Shown piece after piece: positions 37,864 through 46,623 of a DNA stretch of 64,000 nucleotides. The position numbers were made by a program, and so were the translations under genes. The stretch lies in the NCBI RefSeq assembly GCF_014842915.1, contig NZ_JACYXI010000010.1:124001-188000 (forward strand), given 5' to 3'. Source of the stretch: Roseibium litorale (GTDB lineage Bacteria > Pseudomonadota > Alphaproteobacteria > Rhizobiales > Stappiaceae). How positions within the stretch are numbered: the stretch's first letter is position 1; each line of letters opens with the position of its first letter. The notes beneath the pieces are model-generated. The model was not told the DNA's origin. It ran no database searches and saw nothing but the letters and a program-made list of their open reading frames with translations.

Positions 37864-38151
37864 CTATGCCGCGAGAAACGACAGGCGGTCGTCCACGCGG
37901 GAAGGCTGAATTTCGTGGATTTCGGCGATCACGACTTTTTCCACGACGAAGGGATCCTGGGAAACCCGGGCTTCCAACTCTTCCCGGGTGAGGTTATGCG
38001 CCAGAACCATGCCGCCCTTGCCAGGAACGAGGCTTCCGGTCACAAGGAACACGCCGTCCTCGAAGCCTTTCCGGATCCAGTCGTTGTGGCCGCTCATATG
38101 CGTGGGGGCTTCGCTGCGATTGGGGCCGAAGGTCAAAAACACTGCAAACAT
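37864..38151 (-). CDS. YciI-like protein
   Basis: A 95-residue protein of the YCII fold (dimeric alpha+beta barrel related to muconolactone isomerases). It begins MFAVFLTFGPNRSEAPTHMS, contains GFEDGVFLVTGSLVPGKGGMVLAHNLTREELEARVSQDPFV and the typical end EIHEIQP. The His in the first helix and the Asp in SQDPF fit the YciI active-site pattern. Second gene of an operon with tetR, 22 bp apart. Its reaction is unknown; likely an enzyme or sensor controlled by TetR. Confidence 0.85.
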   Translation of the reverse strand: MFAVFLTFGPNRSEAPTHMSGHNDWIRKGFEDGVFLVTGSLVPGKGGMVLAHNLTREELEARVSQDPFVVEKVVIAEIHEIQPSRVDDRLSFLAA

Positions 38152-38173
38152 CTTCCGGGTCCTTTGCTGAAGT

Positions 38174-38767
38174 TTAGTGGCTTGGGCGGGGTGAGGCCTT
38201 GGACGGGTCAAGCTGGCTTTGAAGCCATCCGGTCATGTCCGCGGCTTCCCTGCGGATGAAGGCTTCGTCCTTGTAGGCGGCGGCCAAGGTCGCGATGCCC
38301 TGGCTGCGCATCAATAGATGCATGGCGAGATCGTCGGAGCGCCCGCCGCAGCCAAGCTCTTCAAATTGCAGACGAAGCCAGTCGCGGAACACGCTGAAAA
38401 TCTGGTTGGCATCCGGCTGGGCCGGGTGTGCGAGCTTGGACAGCTCCGTGGCAAGGGTTCCAACCGGACAGCCGAAGGTCATGATCTTGCTCTGGTTGGT
38501 GATCAGGATCTCAATGAAGCGCAAGATCCGATCCCGGGGCGCCAAGGCCTCCCCCCATTTGGCCAGCATCGCCCTGCGGTCCTCGATCCGCTTGGCAATC
38601 ACCGCGCTAAGGATCTCGTCCTTGGTCTTGAAGTGGTAATAGAAATTGCCGCGCGAAATTTCGACCGCCGCAGCGATATCCGCAAAGGAGGTGGCTTCGA
38701 AGCCGCGCTCGTAGAAGAGCGTGTCGGCAGCCGAGACAATCGCCTCACGGGTTTTACGGTTTTTCAC
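38174..38767 (-). CDS. TetR/AcrR-family transcriptional regulator
   Basis: A 197-residue repressor. The N-terminal helix-turn-helix is clear: REAIVSAADTLFYERGFEATSFADIAAAVEISRGNFYYHFKTKDEIL. The C-terminal ligand domain has Cys residues (GCPVGTL and ELGCGG) and the conserved GCPVGTLATELS pattern of the TetR_C_6/AefR-type subgroup. It lies in front of yciI and is preceded by a perfect 41-bp palindrome, so it probably represses its own operon. The ligand is unknown. Confidence 0.93.
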   Translation of the reverse strand: MKNRKTREAIVSAADTLFYERGFEATSFADIAAAVEISRGNFYYHFKTKDEILSAVIAKRIEDRRAMLAKWGEALAPRDRILRFIEILITNQSKIMTFGCPVGTLATELSKLAHPAQPDANQIFSVFRDWLRLQFEELGCGGRSDDLAMHLLMRSQGIATLAAAYKDEAFIRREAADMTGWLQSQLDPSKASPRPSH

Positions 38768-38782
38768 GGAGTGAGCTTCCTG

Positions 38783-38823
38783 ATTAGGACATTTGACCTA
38801 ATTAATAGGTCAAATGTCCTAAT
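38783..38823. promoter_or_regulatory. 41-bp perfect palindrome, probable TetR operator
   Basis: ATTAGGACATTTGACCTA, the spacer ATTAA and the exact complement form an 18-bp stem at 15 bp upstream of the tetR start. The AT-rich centre (TAATTAAT) could overlap a -10 element. No divergent gene is on the right, so the site controls tetR-yciI. Confidence 0.75.
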
Positions 38824-38860
38824 GCGTCAACCGGGGAAGACAACGGCAGCTTCCGGACAG

Positions 38861-38940
38861 TTGAGCCGCCTGCAGCTGGCTGTATTGAACCGGCCCGCTG
38901 CAGGCGGCTCAATATCGATCAGGCCCGCCGCAAGCGGCGG
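38861..38940 (-). terminator. Two hairpins downstream of the orphan gene
   Basis: TTGAGCCGCCTGCAG (38861-38875) is the exact complement of 38898-38912, a 15-bp stem with a 22-base loop. CCGCCGC/GCGGCGG at 38925-38940 is a second stem. Both lie after the stop codon of the minus-strand gene at 38948 and before the tetR palindrome, so they may end or insulate that transcript. No T-run. Confidence 0.45.
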
Positions 38941-38947
38941 CAGGGGG

Positions 38948-39307
38948 TCAGCTCAGCGGGAAGGTGTAGCTGACATATTGGAACGCCGCCCCGCTCTCGA
39001 TGCTGGTGATCCAGCCCTGGAAGAACAGCGCCGGAACGCCGTTATCCTCGCCCAGATAGGCCATGGCATAGGCGCCATACTGGCCGCCGAGTGACCAGCC
39101 ATTGAAGAAGGCTGCCGGGTTGTATCCGGAAACGATCAGCTGAGGTGAGTTGATCGTCGCGGGCGGTCCAGCGGTGAAACCGAAGAGCGAGACGGCATAG
39201 TTTCCTTCGGCCAGCTTCGAATAGCTGAAGGTCATGTTGCAGGGCAGGGACTGCTCTGCGGAAGTCTGTACCGGTGCGGATAGAAACGGCTTTGGGTCAG
39301 AAGACAT
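38948..39307 (-). CDS. Orphan small protein of unknown function
   Basis: A 119-residue protein starting MSSDPKPFLSAPVQTSAEQ. GAGAAAGGGG lies 6 bases upstream of ATG 39307, a good ribosome-binding site. I do not recognise a family. It looks like a single beta-rich domain (many Tyr, Phe, Gly: FSYSKLAEGNYAVSLFGFT, SGYNPAAFFNGWSLGGQYGAYAMAYLG, TSIESGAAFQYVSYTFP) with one Cys and no signal peptide or membrane helix. It lies between tetR and the tyrS leader. Composition does not differ strikingly from its neighbours. Confidence 0.55.
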   Translation of the reverse strand: MSSDPKPFLSAPVQTSAEQSLPCNMTFSYSKLAEGNYAVSLFGFTAGPPATINSPQLIVSGYNPAAFFNGWSLGGQYGAYAMAYLGEDNGVPALFFQGWITSIESGAAFQYVSYTFPLS

Positions 39308-39497
39308 GGACACCCCTTTCTCAATTCAATGTGTGCGGAAAGAAGTTTAGCACTCATAAATTGCACTATGGAAATCGGGCAACCGTATGCCTTCAGTTTG
39401 GGCAATGCCTTGGGGGCGATGGAGGCGGGCGGAGCGCAGACCTGCGCAGGGCAAGAGGCTCTTGACAGGGCGGCTGGCATGCCGCACAAATTCGCCC
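39308..39497. other. Region between the orphan gene and the tyrS leader
   Basis: About 190 bp with the start-proximal signals of the minus-strand orphan gene at the left end and the tyrS promoter at the right. I see no gene. The next feature on the plus strand is the leader peptide frame. Confidence 0.5.
39462..39491 (+). promoter_or_regulatory. Predicted tyrS promoter
   Basis: A perfect TTGACA (39462-39467) is followed after 18 bases by ACAAAT, a poor -10. A TSS 7-8 bases further falls at about 39498, which is the A of the leader peptide ATG, implying a leaderless start as described for the trpL leader in Sinorhizobium. The -10 assignment is uncertain. Confidence 0.45.
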
Positions 39498-39566
39498 ATG
39501 ACCAAGATCGCAGCCACCTCCTTCGCGTATTTTTATTACGTCTCCGACATACCGGCGGCTGCGTAG
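39498..39566 (+). CDS. tyrS leader peptide (predicted)
   Basis: A 22-codon frame MTKIAATS-FAYFYY-VSDIPAAA with stop TAG at 39564. It has Phe-Ala-Tyr-Phe-Tyr-Tyr in the middle, using TAT, TTT, TAT, TAC at 39528-39539. There is no ribosome-binding site, but the predicted TSS falls at the ATG, so it may be leaderless. It ends 99 bp before tyrS and just before an attenuator-like set of stems. The Tyr codons suit sensing of charged tRNA-Tyr. Support is positional and structural only; no homologue was checked. Confidence 0.5.
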   Translation: MTKIAATSFAYFYYVSDIPAAA

Positions 39567-39624
39567 GATCTTGCTCATAAACTAGAACCCGAAAAAGCCG
39601 CCGCGTCAGGCGGCTTTTTGGTTT
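39509..39624 (+). promoter_or_regulatory. Predicted tyrS transcription attenuator (four pairing segments)
   Basis: Segment 1 CGCAGCC (39509-39515) can pair with segment 2 GGCTGCG (39557-39563). The overlapping CGGCGGCT (39553-39560) can instead pair with segment 3 AGCCGCCG (39596-39603). Segment 3 can alternatively pair with segment 4 GGCGGCT (39609-39615), giving a terminator followed by TTTTT. This is the classic trp-type arrangement, with the Tyr codons between segments 1 and 2. Stalled ribosomes would favour 2:3 and read-through. Confidence 0.55.
39592..39619 (+). terminator. Rho-independent terminator inside the tyrS leader
   Basis: AAAAAGCCGCC and GGCGGCTTTTT form an 11-bp stem with a 6-base loop and a T run. 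No plus-strand gene ends upstream within 350 bp, which supports an attenuator role rather than ordinary termination. Confidence 0.8.
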
Positions 39625-39665
39625 TCAAAGGCTCTCCTGGCGGCGGAACTCCAGGAAAAGCCGAA

Positions 39666-40946
39666 ATGACACAGCATATGATCGAGGCCGGAAAACCGGC
39701 CACAAAACTCAAATCCGAAGCCCTGCAAGTGCTGTTCGAGCGCGGGCTCGTGCATCAATGCACGGACCTGGAAGCGCTTGATGCGCGCCTGGCGAACGGG
39801 CCGGTCACTCTCTACTCCGGGTTTGATGCGACGGCTGCGAGCCTCCACGCCGGGCACCTTTTGCCGCTGATGGCGATGCGCTGGCTGCAGAACCTCGGAC
39901 ATTGGCCGATTGTCGTTCTGGGCGGAGGCACCAGCCTTGTTGGCGATCCGAGCTTCAAGAGCGAAGGCCGTCCGCTGCTCGACCAGATGGAGATCGACCG
40001 GAATCTGACCGGCATTTTCCGCACGGTTTCCCGTCTGTTCGACCTCTCGCCGGAAGCCGGCGGGCGCATCCTCAACAATGCTGCCTGGTTGACAGAGGTC
40101 CGTTTCCTGGAGTTCCTCCGTCTCTATGGCCAGCACTTCACCGTCAACCGCATGGTGACCTTCGACGCGGTGCGCTCGCGGCTTGAAGCGCAGTCGCCGA
40201 TGACGGTGCTGGAATTCTGCTACATGATGCTGCAAGCCGTCGATTTCCTGGAACTCTCGAAACGTACGGATTGCGAGCTGCAGATTGGCGGCTCCGATCA
40301 GTGGGGAAATATCGTCAACGGTGTGGAGCTTGGCCGCAAGGTGGACGGGCGTCAGCTCTTCGGTCTGACAGTGCCGTTGCTGACGACTGCTGCCGGGCAC
40401 AAGATGGGCAAGACGGCCGCAGGCGCGATCTGGCTAGATCCGGACCGCATGTCCCCCTTCGCCTTCTGGCAGTTCTGGCGCAACACGGCGGACGCTGATT
40501 TGCCAAGGTTCCTTCGCCTCTTCACGGAACTGCCGATCCGGGAGGTAGAGCGCCTCTCCGCGCTGGAAGGTGAGGAGCGCAATGAAGCCAAGAAGGTTCT
40601 GGCGACCCAGGTAACAACCATTGTGCACGGGGCGGAAGCCGCTCGTCATGCCCTTGAGCAAGGGGATGCCCTGTTCTCGGGCAGCTGGGAGCAGGCAGAG
40701 CCGACTCACCGCCTTGAGAGCCGCCGTCTGGCGGACGGGCTCGGTCTTCTGGAGCTGATCTCAGAGCTTGGCTTCGCTGCCTCGAACAGCGAGGCCCGGC
40801 GGCTGGTGGAGGGTGGCGGGGTCCGTCTCAACGGCTCTGTCATTCAGGATCCGCGCAGAACTCTGGCCATTGGCGATTTGGCTGCGGGAGAGCGCCTGTC
40901 CCTGGCGATCGGCCGCCGCAAGAAGGCGCTTGTTGCCTTTCAATGA
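39666..40946 (+). CDS. tyrS: Tyrosyl-tRNA synthetase
   Basis: Charges tRNA-Tyr with tyrosine (class I). 426 residues. The HIGH-like motif is HAGH at residues 61-64 in GFDATAASLHAGHLLPLM; the KMSKS-like loop is KMGKT near 246 in AAGHKMGKTAAGA. The Tyr-binding region has GGSDQWGNIVNG. The C-terminal S4-like RNA-binding domain holds SNSEARRLVEGGGVRLNG. ATG 39666 has AGGAAAA about 8 bases upstream. A leader peptide and terminator precede it, pointing to attenuation. Confidence 0.96.
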   Translation: MTQHMIEAGKPATKLKSEALQVLFERGLVHQCTDLEALDARLANGPVTLYSGFDATAASLHAGHLLPLMAMRWLQNLGHWPIVVLGGGTSLVGDPSFKSEGRPLLDQMEIDRNLTGIFRTVSRLFDLSPEAGGRILNNAAWLTEVRFLEFLRLYGQHFTVNRMVTFDAVRSRLEAQSPMTVLEFCYMMLQAVDFLELSKRTDCELQIGGSDQWGNIVNGVELGRKVDGRQLFGLTVPLLTTAAGHKMGKTAAGAIWLDPDRMSPFAFWQFWRNTADADLPRFLRLFTELPIREVERLSALEGEERNEAKKVLATQVTTIVHGAEAARHALEQGDALFSGSWEQAEPTHRLESRRLADGLGLLELISELGFAASNSEARRLVEGGGVRLNGSVIQDPRRTLAIGDLAAGERLSLAIGRRKKALVAFQ

Positions 40947-40954
40947 CCGTGTTC

Positions 40955-40985
40955 AGGCCGGAAGGACTACTCCCTCCGGCCTTTC
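40955..40985 (+). terminator. Terminator of tyrS
   Basis: AGGCCGGAAGG and CCTCCGGCCT pair with one bulge, followed by CTTT. It lies 9 bp after the tyrS stop. Confidence 0.6.
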
Positions 40986-41000
40986 AGATGACGTAGAGGC

Positions 41001-41060
41001 GTGTAATTAAAATTGGAATTAAAATTACATAGTTTCATGAAATATACTCCAAAGTAACGC
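41001..41060 (+). promoter_or_regulatory. AT-rich promoter region with a direct repeat before the second GGDEF-EAL gene
   Basis: The 10-mer AATTAAAATT is repeated at 41005 and 41017 (12-base period), followed by TAGTTTCATGAAATATACT. The stretch is much more AT-rich than the surroundings. It probably holds the promoter for the gene at 41134; a nucleoid-protein or regulator site is possible. Confidence 0.4.
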
Positions 41061-41133
41061 ACTTTTTAAGCTGAAGTTCAGGGATCTTTAGACCTTCGCG
41101 GCATAATTGGCTCTTCCAATTGCCGAGGTAAAA

Positions 41134-42864
41134 ATGCCGTCAAAGTTTGGTAGAGGACTCAACAGTATCCGGATCCGTTTCGCGCTGATGTCGTTTTTCT
41201 TCGGCAGTGCTGCTGCTTACGCTGGGTTCTGGAGTTCTGGCAGCCTGCAGGGACCGGGCGAGGGATATCTCGTGACAGGTCTTGTCGTGCTTGGAGCTGC
41301 TCTCGGCACTTATCTTATGGCCGGTAACCTGACGCGCCCAATCGAGAATCTGAAGGCAAGCACGGAAGCTATCGCCAACGGAGACTATGAAACCCCTGTG
41401 AATGTGGAGTGTCAGTGCGAAGTAGGCGGTCTCGCTGACAGCTTTGGTAAGATGGTGAGACGATTGAATGCCAATGTCGCACGCATCCGTACGCTTGCCT
41501 ATGAGGATGCCATCACAGGTTTGCCAAACCGTGCTGCACTGGAGGAAGCACTGAATGGAGAGACCGGTCTCACAGGTGCTTTGCTATTTATCGATCTCGA
41601 CCATTTTAAGCAGGTGAACGACGCCTATGGTCACGCAGCAGGAGACATGGTGCTGCGCGAGGCCTCCAAACGGCTTTGGAATCAGGGTTTGCTGATTAAG
41701 CGCAAAAACTATGGGAGGAAAACTGACGAACCTCAGATTGCTTGGGAGTCTCGCGAGCGGTGTTTGTTCCGATTTGCCGGTGATGAGTTTGTCGCTGTTC
41801 TTCCTGGAGCTGACCGGAGTGAAGCCGCTCTGGTTGCCAATCGCATCGTAGAGGTCATGAGCGAGCCTTTTGTTTTTGGCGGGCAAATAATCCAGATCGG
41901 AGCGTCTGTCGGCGCAGCAATTCTGAATGAAGAGGCTTGCACCTTAGAGGATCTTATCAAGTTTGCCGATCTGGCAATGTACGAAGCCAAAACGCAGGGC
42001 CGCAGCCGTTTGGTGATTTTCGATCAGACCATGAGGGACAAGGCCGTAAAGCGGGCCAGGATGACCGCCGACCTGGTCGCAGGTCTTGATAGGGGCGAAC
42101 TTGAGGTTCATTTTCAACCCAAGATCCGTTTGAGTGATGGGAGCATCTCAAGTGTCGAGGCTCTGGTCCGGTGGCGGCATCCGGAACTGGGTTTGCTAAC
42201 TCCGGGCGAGTTCCTGGAAATAGCGGCGGAGAGCGGCCTTCTGCCGAAGTTGGGTCAAGAGGTGGTTCGTCAATCTGCCGAATGCCTGAAGACGTGGAAA
42301 AAGATCGGCTTGCCTCTTGTCGTGGCAATCAACATCTGTCCCGGGCAGTTTGCGAACGAAAAATTTGCGGACAGCTTTATTCTGTTTTGCCTCAGCCAGG
42401 AGATCTCACCGGCAGACTTTGAGATCGAGCTGACCGAAACCGTTGCCATGGCCAATTTTGTCAAGGTACGCCGGCAGCTTGAGCGGCTGAAAGCCGCTGG
42501 CTTCGGAATCGCAATCGATGACTACGGTATCGGTTACTCCAACCTGTCCCAGCTTTACCACTTGCCGTTTGACCACCTCAAAATCGACAAGTCGATAATT
42601 GATTCCATCGGCAATGATCCAAACGCAGAGGTACTTATCAGTTCCGTCATTGATGTTGCTCACCGGCTTGGCCACTTTGTCACGGCGGAGGGCGTCGAAA
42701 CAGAGCGTCAGCTTGACGTCTTGCGCCGTCTGGGGTGCGACAGTGTTCAGGGATATCTAACCGGACGGCCTGTGCCTGCAGCTGAAATCAGCCGCTTGCT
42801 GGAAGCGCAGATGGCGAGTAGAGCGCAACACTCCATGTCTCTCGAAAGGCAGGCCGCCTGCTGA
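41134..42864 (+). CDS. Membrane HAMP-GGDEF-EAL protein (cyclic-di-GMP turnover)
   Basis: A 576-residue protein with two N-terminal membrane helices (residues about 12-35 and 45-68), a HAMP linker (TRPIENLKASTEAIANGDY), a GGDEF domain and an EAL domain. The GGDEF motif is A215-G-D-E-F219, compatible with cyclase activity. About 25 residues (KRKNYGRKTDEPQIAWESRE) are inserted just before the motif. E342-A-L344 and the later catalytic residues (DDYGIGYSNL, KIDKSII, AEGVET) are present, so phosphodiesterase activity is also plausible. GAGG 5 bases upstream supports ATG 41134. Confidence 0.93.
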   Translation: MPSKFGRGLNSIRIRFALMSFFFGSAAAYAGFWSSGSLQGPGEGYLVTGLVVLGAALGTYLMAGNLTRPIENLKASTEAIANGDYETPVNVECQCEVGGLADSFGKMVRRLNANVARIRTLAYEDAITGLPNRAALEEALNGETGLTGALLFIDLDHFKQVNDAYGHAAGDMVLREASKRLWNQGLLIKRKNYGRKTDEPQIAWESRERCLFRFAGDEFVAVLPGADRSEAALVANRIVEVMSEPFVFGGQIIQIGASVGAAILNEEACTLEDLIKFADLAMYEAKTQGRSRLVIFDQTMRDKAVKRARMTADLVAGLDRGELEVHFQPKIRLSDGSISSVEALVRWRHPELGLLTPGEFLEIAAESGLLPKLGQEVVRQSAECLKTWKKIGLPLVVAINICPGQFANEKFADSFILFCLSQEISPADFEIELTETVAMANFVKVRRQLERLKAAGFGIAIDDYGIGYSNLSQLYHLPFDHLKIDKSIIDSIGNDPNAEVLISSVIDVAHRLGHFVTAEGVETERQLDVLRRLGCDSVQGYLTGRPVPAAEISRLLEAQMASRAQHSMSLERQAAC

Positions 42865-42917
42865 ACAAAATGTCTTCTGTTAAGTGGTTCTGTGAAAGCG
42901 GTCATGATTTTACAATA

Positions 42918-42952
42918 AAAAATCCCCGGCCTTCAGATGAAGACCGGGGATT
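42918..42952 (-). terminator. Rho-independent terminator of ccrM
   Basis: AATCCCCGG and CCGGGGATT form a 9-bp stem around a 14-base loop. On the minus strand it is followed by a T6 run (from the A-run at 42914-42922). It is 35 bp beyond the ccrM stop. Confidence 0.82.
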
Positions 42953-42986
42953 CAAGCGTCGCGGGGAATCGCGAGGTCGTTCCTGC

Positions 42987-44374
<1,388 letters not shown>

Positions 44375-44413
44375 AAAAAGCCGAAACGGCATGCATTCCG
44401 GCTTTCTATTTTT
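44375..44413. terminator. Terminator downstream of the ABC permease gene
   Basis: AAAGCCG and CGGCTTT form a 7-bp stem around a long loop (AAACGGCATGCATTC), with A and T runs on both sides (AAAAA and TTTTT). On the minus strand it follows the permease stop by 36 bp. Confidence 0.65.
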
Positions 44414-44448
44414 AACCACGTGGGGACGAATGACGGCGGCCCGAAGCC

Positions 44449-45252
44449 TCAGTGCCCCTTGTATTGCTTGCCTGCTTCGAAGCGGCGCAGCGCAAGGGAA
44501 AGCGTCACCGTCATCAGCAGATAGAGCAGGGCCACCACATTGTAGGTCTCGAAGAAGCGGAACGACCCTGCAGCGTACACCTTTCCAAGCTGCGTGATAT
44601 CCGCGACGCCCAGAACGGAAACGAGGGAACTGTCCTTGATCAGGGCGATGAAGTCATTGCCGAGCGGCGGGAGAATCGTGCGCAGGGCCTGCGGGAAGAT
44701 GATCAGCCGGAAACGGAGCCACGGCCCCATGCCGAGGGCCTCGGCTGCCTCGATCTGCCCCTTGTCGACCGCCTGGATGCCCGCCCGGAACACTTCCGCG
44801 ATAAAGGCCGAGTAGCCGATCGAGAGGGCCAGAATAGCCCGCCAGAGGAGAGAAAAGTCCCGCGAACGGATCGAAAAGTCCGTGCCCATGGCCTCAAGGC
44901 CCCAGTTGACGGCTGCGACAAGGGCGGGGGAGGCGACAAAGGCCACATAAAGCAGAAGGACCATGACCGGCACGCCGCGCACGATCTCAATGTAGAACCG
45001 CGAGAGCTGCCGGAGAACAAGAAAGCGTGAAAGAGAGCCGACCGCCAGGGCCAGACCGCCAAGCGAGGCCAGGGTGAAGGCCGTCAGGGTCACGAATATG
45101 GTGACGCCCACGCCCTTTGCCGTGATGATCAGGATTTCTCGATAGACGTCGTCTGCAGCGATCTGGAACAGAAGATAGGCAGCAATCCCGCCAGCTGCGA
45201 CGAGCCAGTAGGGGAAATCGGCTGTTGATGGGGTGCGGGGTGACTGTGCCAT
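44449..45252 (-). CDS. Amino-acid ABC transporter permease (HisM/GlnP type)
   Basis: A 267-residue inner-membrane subunit with a six-segment pattern. The EAA loop that touches the ATPase is EALGMGPWLRFRLIIFPQALRTILPPLGNDFIALIKDSSL. N-terminal TM segments include YWLVAAGGIAAYLLF and GVTIFVTLTAFTLASLGG. The homologous pair (ATPase) is not in the neighbourhood. ATG 45252 fits; a longer frame reaches upstream. It is co-transcribed with the upstream binding protein (38 bp gap). Confidence 0.92.
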   Translation of the reverse strand: MAQSPRTPSTADFPYWLVAAGGIAAYLLFQIAADDVYREILIITAKGVGVTIFVTLTAFTLASLGGLALAVGSLSRFLVLRQLSRFYIEIVRGVPVMVLLLYVAFVASPALVAAVNWGLEAMGTDFSIRSRDFSLLWRAILALSIGYSAFIAEVFRAGIQAVDKGQIEAAEALGMGPWLRFRLIIFPQALRTILPPLGNDFIALIKDSSLVSVLGVADITQLGKVYAAGSFRFFETYNVVALLYLLMTVTLSLALRRFEAGKQYKGH

Positions 45253-45290
45253 GAACGCGGACGGCTCCGGCAAGCGCCGGAGCCTTGGCC

Positions 45291-46103
45291 TCACTCGCCC
45301 ATCTTGTAGTCGACGAACCACTTCTGGTTCAGCTTGTCGAAGGTGCCGTCCGCCTTCATGTCCGCAATGGCCGCGTTGATCGGAGCGACAAGGTCCGAGC
45401 CCTTCTTGAAGATGAAGCCGAAGTCTTCAGCTCCGAGCGGCTCGCCAACCAGTTTGTAGGTGTCCGGATAGGCGGCAACATAGCCGTTGCCGCCGGTGCT
45501 GTCGGTCAGGACGAGATCCACGTCGCCCGCCCGCAGGGCCTGCACGGCGGCGCCGATGGTCTCGAATAGTTTGATCCGGGGATTGGCTTCATCGCCATCT
45601 AGCACGTCATAGACAGACACATAGAAAGGGGTCGTTCCGGGCTGGGCGCCAACCAGCAAGTCATTGTCCGCCGCAAAGGACTTGGCATCGCTGAACCGGT
45701 CTTCTTTGGCAGAGACCAGCATGCGCATTTCTGAATGCATGTAAGGGTCGGAGAAATCGACCTTTTCCTTGCGGTCATCGCGGATCGTGATGCCCGTCAT
45801 ACCGAGATCGAACTGTCCATTGGACACTGCCGGGATCATCGCATCCCAGCTGACGTTTTCGTAAGTAACCTTGAAATTCAGCCGCTTGGCCATTTCGTTA
45901 ATGGCATCATATTCCCAGCCGACGGCCTTGCCGGTCTTGTCGACAAACTGCAGCGGCGGATAGGCGTTTTCCGTTACGACGACGATTTCACGTCCCTTCA
46001 GATCCGGAAGCTCAGCCGCCGTTGCAGGAAGAACGGTAGCGAGGGCAAGGCCTGCGAGGCCGGCAGCAAGGGCGATCGGGCGAAGGGAAAACAAGGAACG
46101 CAT
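45291..46103 (-). CDS. Amino-acid ABC transporter substrate-binding protein
   Basis: A 270-residue periplasmic solute-binding protein (family 3). The signal peptide [24 protein letters not shown] ends at about residue 30. The mature part has [37 protein letters not shown], then [22 protein letters not shown], the [12 protein letters not shown] stretch and a Lys-rich terminal domain. The ligand is probably a polar amino acid, but the specificity is not readable. First gene of the pair with the permease. Confidence 0.93.
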   Translation of the reverse strand: MRSLFSLRPIALAAGLAGLALATVLPATAAELPDLKGREIVVVTENAYPPLQFVDKTGKAVGWEYDAINEMAKRLNFKVTYENVSWDAMIPAVSNGQFDLGMTGITIRDDRKEKVDFSDPYMHSEMRMLVSAKEDRFSDAKSFAADNDLLVGAQPGTTPFYVSVYDVLDGDEANPRIKLFETIGAAVQALRAGDVDLVLTDSTGGNGYVAAYPDTYKLVGEPLGAEDFGFIFKKGSDLVAPINAAIADMKADGTFDKLNQKWFVDYKMGE

Positions 46104-46156
46104 GGACTCTCCAAGGGAATGGTGCGGGATCGTCAGCCTTTGAAGGCCGGAGGTTT

Positions 46157-46422
46157 AGGGTGTGGATCCATAAATTTGAAGGCAATGGTTTGAGCGAATT
46201 TGTTTGGATACAAGGTGCAAGACTGCAGGAAGTCCTATGGCTTGCAAAGTCTTGCAACGCTGTAGCCGGACGAATTCGCCAAATCCTTATCGCACGCGCA
46301 ACTGGCTGTGAAATGCGGCGTTGAACGTCTCAACCGGGCATAAAGCCCGCTTTTCGCCGCTCGTCTTGCATTTCGGTGCCAGTTGACGCGCCATTACCTT
46401 CAAATTTATGGGTCCACGCCCT
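46157..46422. mobile_element. 266-bp element with 32-bp terminal inverted repeats (MITE-like)
   Basis: The left end (46157-46188, starting AGGGTGTGGATCCATAAAT) and the right end (46391-46422) match as inverted repeats at 29 of 32 positions. The 202-bp interior has no coding potential, but has a GCAAGACT/AGTCTTGC inverted pair and a short CGGGC/GCCCG hairpin with T4. No target duplication is visible. It lies between the ABC binding-protein gene and amn, and may include the promoters of both. A structured regulatory leader is an alternative. Confidence 0.5.
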
Positions 46423-46623
46423 GGGCTCACAATAACGCCTAACCGGCAAACCTGTGAAGCAGGAGGGGAGGTGAAAACGCCCAAACTTCGGGCTGCCCTT
46501 GCAGAGTTTTGCAGTTTCTTTCAGCTTGTGAAAAATGTTTCGCATTTGGCGGCTATGAGTCTTGACGCTCGCAGCCCGGAGGCAGATCTTGGACGGTTAA
46601 AAACAACAATAAGGAGACACGCA
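46423..46623. other. Upstream region of amn
   Basis: About 200 bp. It contains an AGGAGG followed by an in-frame GTG (46471) that could start a longer protein, but the residues encoded (46471-46623) do not resemble the AMP nucleosidase start. A second Shine-Dalgarno AAGGAGA is at 46611. I see no other gene. Confidence 0.45.

Noticed and set aside
39329-39580. An 83-residue frame upstream of tyrS
   Set aside because: It has no ribosome-binding site or recognisable sequence and overlaps the promoter and leader frame.
46471-46623. Upstream GTG start of amn at 46471 with AGGAGG
   Set aside because: The 51 added residues do not match the enzyme family, and AAGGAGA before TTG 46624 gives the expected length.
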